Source: Mariprofundaceae bacterium | GTDB lineage: Bacteria; Pseudomonadota; Zetaproteobacteria; Mariprofundales; Mariprofundaceae | Assembly (NCBI GenBank): GCA_030950835.1 | Contig: JAUZQU010000216.1 | Span: 1 to 14,762 of the forward strand | Direction: 5' to 3' | DNA: 14,762 nt | Part shown: in pieces, positions 7,190 to 14,762 of the stretch | Layout: each line of letters opens with the position of its first letter | Numbering within the stretch: the first letter of the stretch is position 1 | Program-made: the position numbers and the translations under genes | The notes under the pieces: model-generated | The model's database searches: none | Told to the model about the DNA's origin: nothing | The model's input: only the letters and a program-made list of their open reading frames with translations

Positions 7190-10100
7190 ATGATGCGTCG
7201 TTTCTTAGTTATGTCCTTGTTTATGCTGCTCTTTTTAGGGTTTGGCAGGATTGCTGCTGCCGATAATGTGGCCATGGTTGAAACGATGAAGTTCCTCGCG
7301 CCAGCAACCGTCAACTTGTTGATTCAGCGGGCAAATAATGGCGGCCCGTATGGTTTTCAGGTCGGCGATGAGATTACTTATTTGATTAAATATAAACCTG
7401 TTCCCAATGGCGGCAATACTGGAGCCAATGGTTATATCACCGATTATATGCCCAATGGTTTGCAAGTGATTGATGCTGGATTTATGCAGCCTGATGGTTT
7501 TGGTGGTTATTATGAAGTGCCGCCATTGCCTGGTGGAGATATGCCGAACCATCCCGATGGTAATGGTAATCGCTTGGAACCTGTGATTCCCGCTTTTATC
7601 GGGCTTCCCGCAACACCAATCAATTTATTGGCCTATGAGAATGATGGAGCGAGTGCTAATGGTGCTGTGGGTAACCTTGATGCCAATGGTATTGTGACCT
7701 CACAGGGTACGTTGGCACAGGTAAATGGTGATACAGGCGTGTGGTTTTCCACGGATTTAAGGACTGCGTTTAGTGTGCTTGGTGTGGCGGTTTCTCGAAA
7801 CGCTTGGGATAGAGATCAGATTGAATATGAGAATACATGTGCAAATAATAATGGTGGTGCGGAAGGGCCTTGGGGCTCGGGTTCTCCTGTAGCTGGTCCT
7901 CAAACGTTTTATCAGCATGAAGTCAATTGGCTTGGCGGTGCTCCTTGTGCGGTTGGCCCTGTTGGCCCTTGGCAACGCATTGGTGTGTCAGGCTCAAGAA
8001 TTTCGGACTATGGCTTGATGGAAGATACACAGGCTAGCCGCGAACTTTTTTCTGGTGACCCACTTTATGGGCGCGATTTAGCAAGCAATCCCTTGCCTGT
8101 TGTCTCGGCAACCACGCCAGTGACTATACGTTGGGCAAATGGTTTGAACTCTGTGGGTGAAATTAAATATGTCTTTGTGACGGCGCGTATTGTGGCTTTG
8201 CCTGCTGGCGGCACCATCATCAACAACTCTGAAGTTTGGGGTGGTGATGTGTATTATGCTGAGGGTGGTAAAGACAACGCTTGGAAGTATAATGATACAC
8301 TGGTGTCGGTAGGCAACAATTCGGATATGGTGATTGTCAAAACACCGAATGTGGAAGCTGCCCAAGTGGGTGATGTGGTCTCTTTCCAGATTACGGTCAT
8401 CAACACAGGTGCTAGGGCACATACTGGCGTGGTCATTACGGATTATTTGAATACCTATCACCAAGCAGGGCCGGGTAACCCATTTGAAGTCATGGCACAA
8501 TACAATTGTGATGCTTCTGGAGCTGGTATTTATGGAACCGCAACGGCTGCTGTGCTCACGCCTGCGGCCTGCCCAATTGTTGGGCCTACGCCTGGTGATG
8601 ATACGGTTGCAGGTGCAGAAGCGGTGCAGTGGACATTAGCACTGTTGAACCCTGGCGCTTCACAAACTTTCACCTATTCCGTCACTGCGCTTACACCCCC
8701 TTCAGCCAAAGATACTTCTGCAGCAGATCATGTGGTCGCAACATCCATTGAAATGCCAGCGCCAGGGGCAACGGCAGGGGCGAGCTTTGAAATTGGTGTG
8801 TTCCCTTTATTGACACAAACGAAAATAGCAACGCCAACTTCAATTTTACCTGGCGGCACTACACGCTACCACATTCGCATTACCAATACGGGTGCAGGTT
8901 CAGCAGGTGTGTATAGAGATGTATTGAGTATACCTAGTGTGTTGTATACAGACCCTATTGATTTGACAGGGAAAATTTTAACCACGATCATCAAAGATAC
9001 GCTGCCCACTGGTTTTAGTTACGCAGGCAACCCTGTGCTAACTTTGAATGGAGCACCTGTATTGGGCGCGACTTTACTGGCTTTGGGTCAAGATTTAACT
9101 TGGAACATTCCCCATACAGCACTACAACCCAATGAGCTTGGTGAAAATTCCGTATTGGATGTTTATTTTGATGCCCAAGCTTCGCCTACACTTGCTGCAG
9201 GTGTGTATAAAAACTCAGTATATACCAGTATTCCTTATAACAAAAAACCCAAGGCTCAGGCTCCTGCCAATAAAGATTGGTCATTAAAACCCTTGTGGTC
9301 GATTGATACGGCACCCGTGACAGTAGGCACGGTACAAATGGCGTTAACTGCTTTGCCAAGTACGGTTGAAAATACGATCACAGGTACATCGACGGTATAT
9401 ACGGTGACCGTAACCAACAATGGTGCAGCTGCTGTCACCGCTGTAGCGATTACCCATGTCTTGCCTGCTGGTTTTAGTTATCAAAATGCTTCTACAGCGG
9501 GCACAGGCGGCATCACTGCCAACCCAACGGTGACAGGGCAAAGTGTAACATGGGTCGGTTTTGATGTGCCTGCGAATAGTAGCCGTACTTTAACCTATAC
9601 TGCTGATATCGCGTCAAACACATTGCCCGCTGCTTATTTCAGTGACATGACAGCCACAGCAAGCAATGCTAGCCTACCTTCGCTTACGCATACTACACCT
9701 GTGGTGGTGACATCGCCTGGTTTAGCCATGAACAAAAGCGTGGATAAATCATCCATTGTTTGGCGTGGAGCTGGTATTATAGTTGCGCCTTTCCCTACAG
9801 AAGTGGTCACTTATACCATCACCGCAACCAACTCAGGTACGGCATCAAGTATCATTGATGTGTTGGATGTATTACCTGCTGGTTTTGAATATGACCCTAC
9901 TGTGTTGGCGAATGTGGAAGTGGTGACCTTGAATGTGGCAGGTGTGTCTAGTATTTTAACACGTTCATTGCTTGCAAGTGCCACCACATACACCACTTAT
10001 CCAACATTATTAACAGCAACACCAAGCTGGGGCACGTTTACCATCCCACCTAAGTCTGGGGTTAATAATTCCGTATTAAGCATTACTTTCCCTGTGAATG

Positions 10101-13100
10101 CTGTGATGGCAAGTGGGGCAGCAGCAGGTACGAATGTGATTGCTGCGCCAGGCACTTATAACAATACCCTGACGGTGGCAGGTAATGTGTCGTTGCCTAG
10201 CTTTGTGGGTGCGCCAGTCAGTGTTGCTAGCCCTGTGAGCAAGTGGACAAACACGCCCACTGCGGCCATCAATGGACTGATTGATTATCGTCTACAAGTC
10301 AGCAATCAAGATATTTATGCTTGGTCAGCGGTATCGGTGGTGGACTATTTGGGTACATTAAGTACAGCAGGCGTTGCTGCATTAACCCCTAGTGGTATCA
10401 CGTATGGCGTGGCGAATGCTGCATATTATGCGATTGGTCTTACTGCACCTACAGGCATACCGGGTACAGACCCCTTATGGTTATTAACAACACCGACCGT
10501 GGCTGCGCAGGAGCTAACTTTTGACAATGCAGCTGTTGGTTTCACCATTCCAGCAGGTGAAAACTTGTTTATCGCTTATACGGCAACTGCACCAGCAGCG
10601 GTACCTGCTCCGCCGACCTTGCACAACTCTGTACAAACCTTGAATTACACCGCGAATGCTGTAGCGCATATTGTGAATACGGTTTGGGATGGTGCTTTGG
10701 CAGCCAACGCAGCCGAAAATGTTACCATCACTGCGACACCTACCATTAATTTGGCAGGCACGAAAAGCGTTTTACCTGCAAGCTTGTATTTGTATGGTGC
10801 AGCAGCCCCCAGTGCTTTGACCTATAGCATTCGCTTGAGCAACAACAATACACTCACCGCCAGCAGCGGCACGATTACGGTAGTGGACACATTGGCTGCA
10901 GGCATTACGGCAGACCCTGCTGTAGAAACGGTGTTTGTTGATCATTATACGGCAGCAGGGCTATTCCTTACTACCACCAATATTACTGCCACAAGTGTTT
11001 GGAATGTTGCTTTAAATCAGTTGACGATGACAGTGCCGAATACGGTGCTGCTTGCGCCAGCAGGTGGTTATATCAACATTCGTTTTACTGCCTCTGTAGC
11101 GGCGTTAACCGTATCCAACAGCTACTTCAACAGTGCTTCATGGACGGGAACCAATGTGAATGCAGGCAATGTAGGGCCTACTGCCGCAGTCAGCATTGAC
11201 CCTGTGACGGTGAGCAAGCAAGCTTTAACTTCAGCAACAGTGTCGGGTGGTTTGGCAAAATATAGGATTACAGTCACCAATGCTGGTAATGTGGCTTTGA
11301 CTGCTCTGAGTATCACCGATTATTTTGGTGATGTGCTTGTGCCTACGCCCAGTGGTTTCACTTTTAATAGTGATGCAGTATTAAGCGTGAACGGTACAAC
11401 ATTGTTAGCAGGTACGGATTATACTGCACCGCTAGCCAATAGTATTTCTCCGGTGTGGTCGGCGATTACCCTTCCAGCAGCAACTGCAGGCGCTTCGGCG
11501 AATCTCGTTATTGATTTTTATGCCAATGTCCCAGCGGCACAACCAGCAGGGATTTACAACAACTCCGTGAGTAGCCTTGTATTCACCCCAACAGGTGGTC
11601 TAACCATTACTTCCACCAATCCTTTTGATGGTGGGTTTGCCGCCACTACGGCAGATGATGTGACCGTGGCAAGCGTGGGCATCACTAAAAGTGTAGTTGC
11701 CCCTTATGCCAGCGTATCCAACAATGTGCTTTTGGGTACGTTAACCAAGTATTTGATTACAGTGAGTAACAGTTCAGCAGCAGCCCAACTGGTGAATGTA
11801 CAAGATACGTTGCCTGCAGGGTTCACAGTTGGTGCAGCATATGTGGCAACGGGTCTTACCCAGCCAGTGGCAGCACCACCAGCTGTAGGTTGGACACTAC
11901 TTACCCCTACGATTATCGCCCCACAAAGCACCGCCATTCCCTTGTTTGAAAACGGCGGAGCAGGGCATAATGTGCCAGCAAACTCGAATCTATTCATTTA
12001 TTTCACGGCAAACATTGCAAATACAGTTGCCCCTGCCAGTTATAATAACCAAGCGAATGTGCGTTTAACCGCAGCACCGAACACCGTGGTGGGTAGCGTG
12101 AGTGGCGCAACAGTAGCTGTGACAGCACCACAACCATTTTTATCTAAAGTGACCAGTACCGCCAACTTGGGCAAAGATATTTATGGTGAATATGCCAAAG
12201 CACATTATAAAGTGACGGTGACCAATGTCGGTTCAGAAGCTACAGGTGTGGTGATTGTAGATACCTTACCTTTGAATTTTAACCTGTATGGACAACCCAC
12301 TGTCAACATCAATGGTACGGACTTGCTCAGTACAGCCTTTAGCTGCACGCAGCTGTTGCAGGTGCTCACCTGTGATAGCAATCCTGCAGGTGGTTTTACA
12401 GTACCTGCGGCAAGTGGTGGCACCAATGGTTTGATTACCCTTGAATACGATACATCCATACTCAATACTGTGCTTGCAGGTGCTTATACCAACTTGGTAC
12501 ATGCCAATACAACCAATGCAGGGCGTTTGCCGCTATTGGTAGCCAATGACCCTTTTGCTACGGTGACTTTGCATGATGTAAGTATCAGCAAAAGCACCTC
12601 TACTGCCAGTTTAAGCCCTGGTGATATTGCTACTTATACCATCACAGTGAGTAACTTCTCTGCTGCGCCAGTAGGCACGGTGAAGGTCACAGAATTTTTA
12701 CCATCGGGTTTCACTTATATTGCTGGCTCAACCACAGGCACGGGTTGGATAGCTGCTGAACCTGCTACGATTACAGGTCTTCCAGTATGGACGATTGCTA
12801 GTGTGGCAGCAAATAGCAGTGCAACCATTACCTTTAATGTACAAGTTGCGCTAACGGTGAGCGGTGGTACGACCTATTATAACAGCATTTTGGCCACACA
12901 TCTTGCAGGTGCGATCACGGTCAACTTCCCCAATATTGGCCCTACTGCGCCAGTAGCCGTGTTATCGGCGGTACCTTCGTTGACAGTGGTCAAATCAGCA
13001 GATGTGAGCAGCGCTGCACCAGGCGCGGTGATCACCTATAAAGTGCATATTAAAAATACAGGTTCGGGGCAGGCATCTACGGTGTTTGCAGTGGATGATT

Positions 13101-13408
13101 TAAGTGTTTATACCCAGCTTGGTTTGGATGCATGGGGTGTCAACTTGCCTGTGAAACTCACCGATGGGCCAGTCTTGCTTCCAGTATTGGGAGCTTCGGG
13201 TTTGGCGCTGGGTACGGTAGACTTCTCTACGGATGGCGGCACGAGTTATACCACCTTAGATGCGTTGACTAGAGCAACATTAACGGTAGATGTTTATGGT
13301 TATGCAGCTGAGATTACGGATTTCAAAGTGAATTTAACGGGAACCATGAATAGCAATACCACGACCAATCCAGCGTTTATGCTTGAATACAAAGCGCAAG
13401 TGAAATAA
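7190..13408 (+). CDS. Giant exported DUF11-repeat protein (about 2072 residues)
   Basis: The predicted protein starts with a Sec signal peptide (MMRRFLV, hydrophobic core to about residue 20, cleavage near AAA-DN at 24-25), so the mature chain is extracytoplasmic. A Gly/Asn/Pro/Trp-rich N-terminal region runs to about residue 390 and contains a first DUF11-like unit (VGDEITYLIKYKP, from 58). Eleven more DUF11-like units begin near residues 393, 552, 726, 869, 1026, 1195, 1351, 1513, 1664, 1808 and 1942, each with a strand of the type YTITVTNSG followed by a D-LPAGF-type turn. Units end with motifs like GxYNNS and are joined by short linkers of the type VTVxSK. Only six cysteines occur, in three pairs: 217/253, 440/461 and 1719/1728. 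There is no sortase motif, C-terminal barrel or visible membrane anchor. The frame opens earlier with GTG at 7151, but that start lies upstream of the Shine-Dalgarno sequence and would precede the signal peptide. A structural, adhesive or filament role is inferred; the substrate and partner are unknown. Confidence 0.88.
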   Translation: MMRRFLVMSLFMLLFLGFGRIAAADNVAMVETMKFLAPATVNLLIQRANNGGPYGFQVGDEITYLIKYKPVPNGGNTGANGYITDYMPNGLQVIDAGFMQPDGFGGYYEVPPLPGGDMPNHPDGNGNRLEPVIPAFIGLPATPINLLAYENDGASANGAVGNLDANGIVTSQGTLAQVNGDTGVWFSTDLRTAFSVLGVAVSRNAWDRDQIEYENTCANNNGGAEGPWGSGSPVAGPQTFYQHEVNWLGGAPCAVGPVGPWQRIGVSGSRISDYGLMEDTQASRELFSGDPLYGRDLASNPLPVVSATTPVTIRWANGLNSVGEIKYVFVTARIVALPAGGTIINNSEVWGGDVYYAEGGKDNAWKYNDTLVSVGNNSDMVIVKTPNVEAAQVGDVVSFQITVINTGARAHTGVVITDYLNTYHQAGPGNPFEVMAQYNCDASGAGIYGTATAAVLTPAACPIVGPTPGDDTVAGAEAVQWTLALLNPGASQTFTYSVTALTPPSAKDTSAADHVVATSIEMPAPGATAGASFEIGVFPLLTQTKIATPTSILPGGTTRYHIRITNTGAGSAGVYRDVLSIPSVLYTDPIDLTGKILTTIIKDTLPTGFSYAGNPVLTLNGAPVLGATLLALGQDLTWNIPHTALQPNELGENSVLDVYFDAQASPTLAAGVYKNSVYTSIPYNKKPKAQAPANKDWSLKPLWSIDTAPVTVGTVQMALTALPSTVENTITGTSTVYTVTVTNNGAAAVTAVAITHVLPAGFSYQNASTAGTGGITANPTVTGQSVTWVGFDVPANSSRTLTYTADIASNTLPAAYFSDMTATASNASLPSLTHTTPVVVTSPGLAMNKSVDKSSIVWRGAGIIVAPFPTEVVTYTITATNSGTASSIIDVLDVLPAGFEYDPTVLANVEVVTLNVAGVSSILTRSLLASATTYTTYPTLLTATPSWGTFTIPPKSGVNNSVLSITFPVNAVMASGAAAGTNVIAAPGTYNNTLTVAGNVSLPSFVGAPVSVASPVSKWTNTPTAAINGLIDYRLQVSNQDIYAWSAVSVVDYLGTLSTAGVAALTPSGITYGVANAAYYAIGLTAPTGIPGTDPLWLLTTPTVAAQELTFDNAAVGFTIPAGENLFIAYTATAPAAVPAPPTLHNSVQTLNYTANAVAHIVNTVWDGALAANAAENVTITATPTINLAGTKSVLPASLYLYGAAAPSALTYSIRLSNNNTLTASSGTITVVDTLAAGITADPAVETVFVDHYTAAGLFLTTTNITATSVWNVALNQLTMTVPNTVLLAPAGGYINIRFTASVAALTVSNSYFNSASWTGTNVNAGNVGPTAAVSIDPVTVSKQALTSATVSGGLAKYRITVTNAGNVALTALSITDYFGDVLVPTPSGFTFNSDAVLSVNGTTLLAGTDYTAPLANSISPVWSAITLPAATAGASANLVIDFYANVPAAQPAGIYNNSVSSLVFTPTGGLTITSTNPFDGGFAATTADDVTVASVGITKSVVAPYASVSNNVLLGTLTKYLITVSNSSAAAQLVNVQDTLPAGFTVGAAYVATGLTQPVAAPPAVGWTLLTPTIIAPQSTAIPLFENGGAGHNVPANSNLFIYFTANIANTVAPASYNNQANVRLTAAPNTVVGSVSGATVAVTAPQPFLSKVTSTANLGKDIYGEYAKAHYKVTVTNVGSEATGVVIVDTLPLNFNLYGQPTVNINGTDLLSTAFSCTQLLQVLTCDSNPAGGFTVPAASGGTNGLITLEYDTSILNTVLAGAYTNLVHANTTNAGRLPLLVANDPFATVTLHDVSISKSTSTASLSPGDIATYTITVSNFSAAPVGTVKVTEFLPSGFTYIAGSTTGTGWIAAEPATITGLPVWTIASVAANSSATITFNVQVALTVSGGTTYYNSILATHLAGAITVNFPNIGPTAPVAVLSAVPSLTVVKSADVSSAAPGAVITYKVHIKNTGSGQASTVFAVDDLSVYTQLGLDAWGVNLPVKLTDGPVLLPVLGASGLALGTVDFSTDGGTSYTTLDALTRATLTVDVYGYAAEITDFKVNLTGTMNSNTTTNPAFMLEYKAQVK
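8366..13405 (+). repeat. Array of eleven degenerate DUF11-type protein repeats
   Basis: The encoded units recur every 134-174 residues (about 400-520 bp). The conserved core is a Y-x-[IV]-x-[VL]-[ST]-N strand, then a [VI]-x-D-x-LP-x-GF turn. The copies have diverged widely at the DNA level and share no long identical stretches, so this is an old array rather than a recent expansion. The last unit carries FSTDGGTSY, a motif shared with the small protein encoded next. Confidence 0.75.
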
Positions 13409-13415
13409 AGAGAAT

Positions 13416-13422
13416 AAAGGAG
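13416..13422 (+). promoter_or_regulatory. Strong ribosome binding site for the 156-residue DUF11 protein
   Basis: AAAGGAG lies 5 bases before the ATG at 13428 and only 7 bp after the stop of the giant gene. The second gene is therefore independently and probably efficiently translated from the same transcript. Confidence 0.7.
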
Positions 13423-13427
13423 ATGAT

Positions 13428-13898
13428 ATGAACAAGATTGTATTGAGTATGTTGATGAGTATGCTGCTGCTGGGTACTGCTTTTGCTGGCCCACAGATTG
13501 AAGTGAGCATCACCGCGGAAAAAGAGATTACCGTGCTGGAAAAGGGTAAACAAGTGACCAAACGGGTGAAAGCAGATGCTGTGGTACAAGGTGATGTGGT
13601 GTTTTACACGTTGAGCTTTGTCAACAAGGGTGATGAGGATGCGCTGGATGTTGCCTTGGTAGACCCAATTCCTGCACATACGCTTTATATCAATGGTACA
13701 GCTTATGGTAGTGGTGCTGATATTTCATTTTCAACCGATGGTGGAAAGAAGTATCAACAACCCAGCTTGTTGACCTATGAAGTGGATGGCAAACAACAAG
13801 TTGCTTCACCTGATCAATATACAGATGTGCGTTGGTTGATTAAAAAATTGGCTGCGGGTAAGTCTGGCATGGCTGGTTTTCAGGTTCGGGTGCAGTAA
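13428..13898 (+). CDS. Small exported single-DUF11-domain protein
   Basis: A 156-residue exported protein with a signal peptide at 1-20 (cleavage after AFA, before GPQ) and one DUF11-like domain over about 52-155. The core shows GDVVFYTLSFVNKGDEDALDVALVDPIP, then FSTDGGKKY (101-109), then TDVRWLIKKLAAGKSGMAGFQVRV at the end. This arrangement is common in small proteobacterial DUF11 proteins of unknown function. The FSTDGG motif also ends the giant protein (2012-2017), so the two may share a fold or assembly contact. It has no cysteine, so it is not a lipoprotein. It starts 19 bp after the giant gene and its stop overlaps the following small ORF as TAATG. Residues 31-50 are rich in Lys and Glu, unlike the giant protein. 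A capping, chaperone-like or minor-subunit role is speculation. Confidence 0.88.
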   Translation: MNKIVLSMLMSMLLLGTAFAGPQIEVSITAEKEITVLEKGKQVTKRVKADAVVQGDVVFYTLSFVNKGDEDALDVALVDPIPAHTLYINGTAYGSGADISFSTDGGKKYQQPSLLTYEVDGKQQVASPDQYTDVRWLIKKLAAGKSGMAGFQVRVQ

Positions 13899-14032
13899 TG
13901 CATAAACAAAGAAGGTATAAACATTTGGCGCGCGGTGACCCCCCACCACGTATGCACGCGCCACCAGGTAAAAAAGTAGGAACAATGATGAAGCATGAAA
14001 AAGTAGAAGAAGAAAAAAGGAGCATGAAATGA
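13898..14032 (+). CDS. Possible 44-residue basic small ORF, coupled at both ends
   Basis: The ORF starts in a TAATG overlap with the stop of the 156-residue gene and ends in an ATGA overlap with the start of the next exported protein gene. The 44-residue product would be strongly basic and hydrophilic, with 13 Lys/Arg, five prolines in two runs (PPP, PP) and no signal peptide or hydrophobic segment. The double overlap fits translational coupling. However, the ORF is short, has no Shine-Dalgarno sequence of its own, and its middle coincides with a GC-rich inverted repeat that could be an RNA element instead. It resembles no family I know. Confidence 0.35.
   Translation: MHKQRRYKHLARGDPPPRMHAPPGKKVGTMMKHEKVEEEKRSMK
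13926..13963 (+). promoter_or_regulatory. GC-rich nested inverted repeat between two surface-protein genes
   Basis: TGGCGCG (13926-13932) pairs with CGCGCCA (13957-13963), and inside it GGTG (13934-13937) pairs with CACC (13944-13947) around ACCCCC. No T-run follows, so it is not an ordinary intrinsic terminator. It could stabilise or pause the transcript and set different expression of the genes on either side. It stands out as much more GC-rich than the A-rich sequence after it. Confidence 0.45.
14017..14022 (+). promoter_or_regulatory. Strong ribosome binding site for the third exported protein
   Basis: AAGGAG, within an A-rich and therefore probably unstructured stretch, lies 6 bases before the ATG at 14029. 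The quality suggests high translation and supports this start over the ATG at 14024, whose frame stops after two codons. Confidence 0.7.
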
Positions 14033-14762
14033 AAAGGATATTCAAACATATAAAACAAAGCATGGTGCTAGCCCTCTTTGCCGTGGCAGCGATGGGTTTG
14101 TCGCAACAAGCCATGGCTGCAGTCAGTGGTGGTGCTACGATTCATAATGCAGTGACCGTGTCATACACTTCTGGTGCTACGACATTGACTGCCACAGCAA
14201 ACGTGAATGTTACTGTGTTAACGATTGCTGCTGAGCCTACCATAACTGCAGGCGTGAATCAAACGGGTGCTTCAGGTGATGCAATTACTTATACATACAC
14301 TGTGAAATCTAATGCGAACGGCCTTGATACTTATACACCAGGTAATGTGGTTATTGTTGACACAGGTGTTTCAGCTCCATCTTCAACTGCAGGGGCTGCA
14401 GCAGCGGCTTTCAGTTTATGGGGTGGTATTGTGTTGAGTGCAGGTGCAGGCACGATTACAGTGCCAGCAGGCTCTACGACTGGGCTGATAGCTAACGTCT
14501 CAACAATTGAGCTTCTTGTTGACAATGGTGCTGGTGCTGTATTGCAAAAATATACAGTAACAGCTGTTGCTGCTGGCACAGTTGCTTCTACTGTGAATGC
14601 AACGGGTGCGACTACAGCTGAAACCAATGCGACATTAACGTTGACCCCAATTCTTGCGGCAGATGCGATTATTGCAGGTGCAGGTGCAGGTGCAGTAGCT
14701 GTTGGCGTGCAAGCTGGTGAATACAATACATTTACCCAAGTGGTAAATCTAGGTGCGCCAAC
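14029..14762 (+). CDS. Exported DUF11-like surface protein, no Arg/Cys in visible mature part (3' end cut off)
   Basis: The first 244 residues of a larger protein are visible. Residues 1-30 form a signal peptide (MKRIFKHIKQ, hydrophobic core, cleavage after AMA). The mature part begins AVSGGATIHNAVTVSYTSGA, a leader common in DUF11-type exported proteins, and continues with GDAITYTYTVKSNANGLDTYTPGNVVIVDTG (83-113), a DUF11-like strand and turn. The composition is extreme: the 214 visible mature residues have no Arg, no Cys, only two Lys (93 and 174) and about nine acidic residues, and are dominated by A, G, T, V and S. GAGAGAV (217-223) is encoded by a GCAGGT hexamer run. Acidic, cysteine-free, Ala/Thr/Val-rich chains are typical of S-layer and other abundant surface proteins, but no S-layer domain is recognisable. 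It has a strong ribosome binding site and follows the smaller DUF11 gene in the same direction. Confidence 0.82.
   Translation, partial: MKRIFKHIKQSMVLALFAVAAMGLSQQAMAAVSGGATIHNAVTVSYTSGATTLTATANVNVTVLTIAAEPTITAGVNQTGASGDAITYTYTVKSNANGLDTYTPGNVVIVDTGVSAPSSTAGAAAAAFSLWGGIVLSAGAGTITVPAGSTTGLIANVSTIELLVDNGAGAVLQKYTVTAVAAGTVASTVNATGATTAETNATLTLTPILAADAIIAGAGAGAVAVGVQAGEYNTFTQVVNLGAP
14674..14695 (+). repeat. GCAGGT hexamer microrepeat in coding sequence
   Basis: Three tandem GCAGGT units and a partial fourth (GCAG) encode the alternating Ala-Gly stretch GAGAGAV in the third exported protein. A whole number of codons per unit means that slippage would keep the frame and only change length. Confidence 0.7.

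Noticed and set aside
8078..8500. 140-codon minus-strand ORF inside the giant gene
   Set aside because: The His/Arg/Ile-rich translation is the antisense shadow of the DUF11 coding sequence.
8366..13405. CRISPR-like or recent tandem DNA repeats in the giant gene
   Set aside because: The periodicity is at protein level only; no identical repeats with spacers or long near-identical copies are visible.
14331..14726. 131-codon minus-strand ORF opposite the third exported protein
   Set aside because: It is a low-complexity Ala/Pro/Val/Thr shadow caused by the repetitive composition of the sense gene.

Overview
The window reads as chromosomal DNA of a Gram-negative, probably proteobacterial, organism of moderate GC content. 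The support is an HflD homologue, RuvC, an MgtE magnesium transporter, a DUF455 ferritin-like protein, a NarL-type two-component pair and Sec signal peptides without Gram-positive anchors. HflD points to the gammaproteobacteria or a nearby deep branch such as the zetaproteobacteria. That placement is an inference from gene content; no rRNA or tRNA is present to settle it.

Left part (1-3129). A Ser/Thr protein kinase gene runs off the left edge on the minus strand, with a TTG start. Upstream of it in the same direction are ruvC and hflD, which overlap by 14 bp. Divergent from hflD is a diiron-type DUF455 gene on the plus strand.

Middle (3184-7022, minus strand). Four genes are packed as one operon, read right to left: a NarL-family response regulator, a membrane histidine kinase with a degenerate receiver tail, mgtE, and an exported lytic transglycosylase with a DUF4124 segment. 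Two junctions are 4-bp ATGA overlaps and the last gap is 13 bp. The intergenic region upstream (7023-7189) holds a perfect 18-bp palindrome plus a third copy of its half-site, and a heptamer tandem repeat.

Right part (7190-14762, plus strand). Divergent from the two-component operon is a cluster of exported DUF11-type proteins: a 2072-residue protein with about twelve DUF11-like repeats, a 156-residue protein with one such domain, a possible 44-residue basic ORF coupled by overlap at both ends, and a third exported protein that runs off the right edge. Its visible mature part has no arginine or cysteine and only two lysines. These look like components of an uncharacterised cell-surface or extracellular structure. 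The adjacent two-component system, with its palindromic candidate operator, is a plausible regulator of it. The cluster and its control region are the most interesting part of the window. No CRISPR array, insertion sequence, tRNA or rRNA was seen, and no stretch longer than 300 bases lacks a gene.
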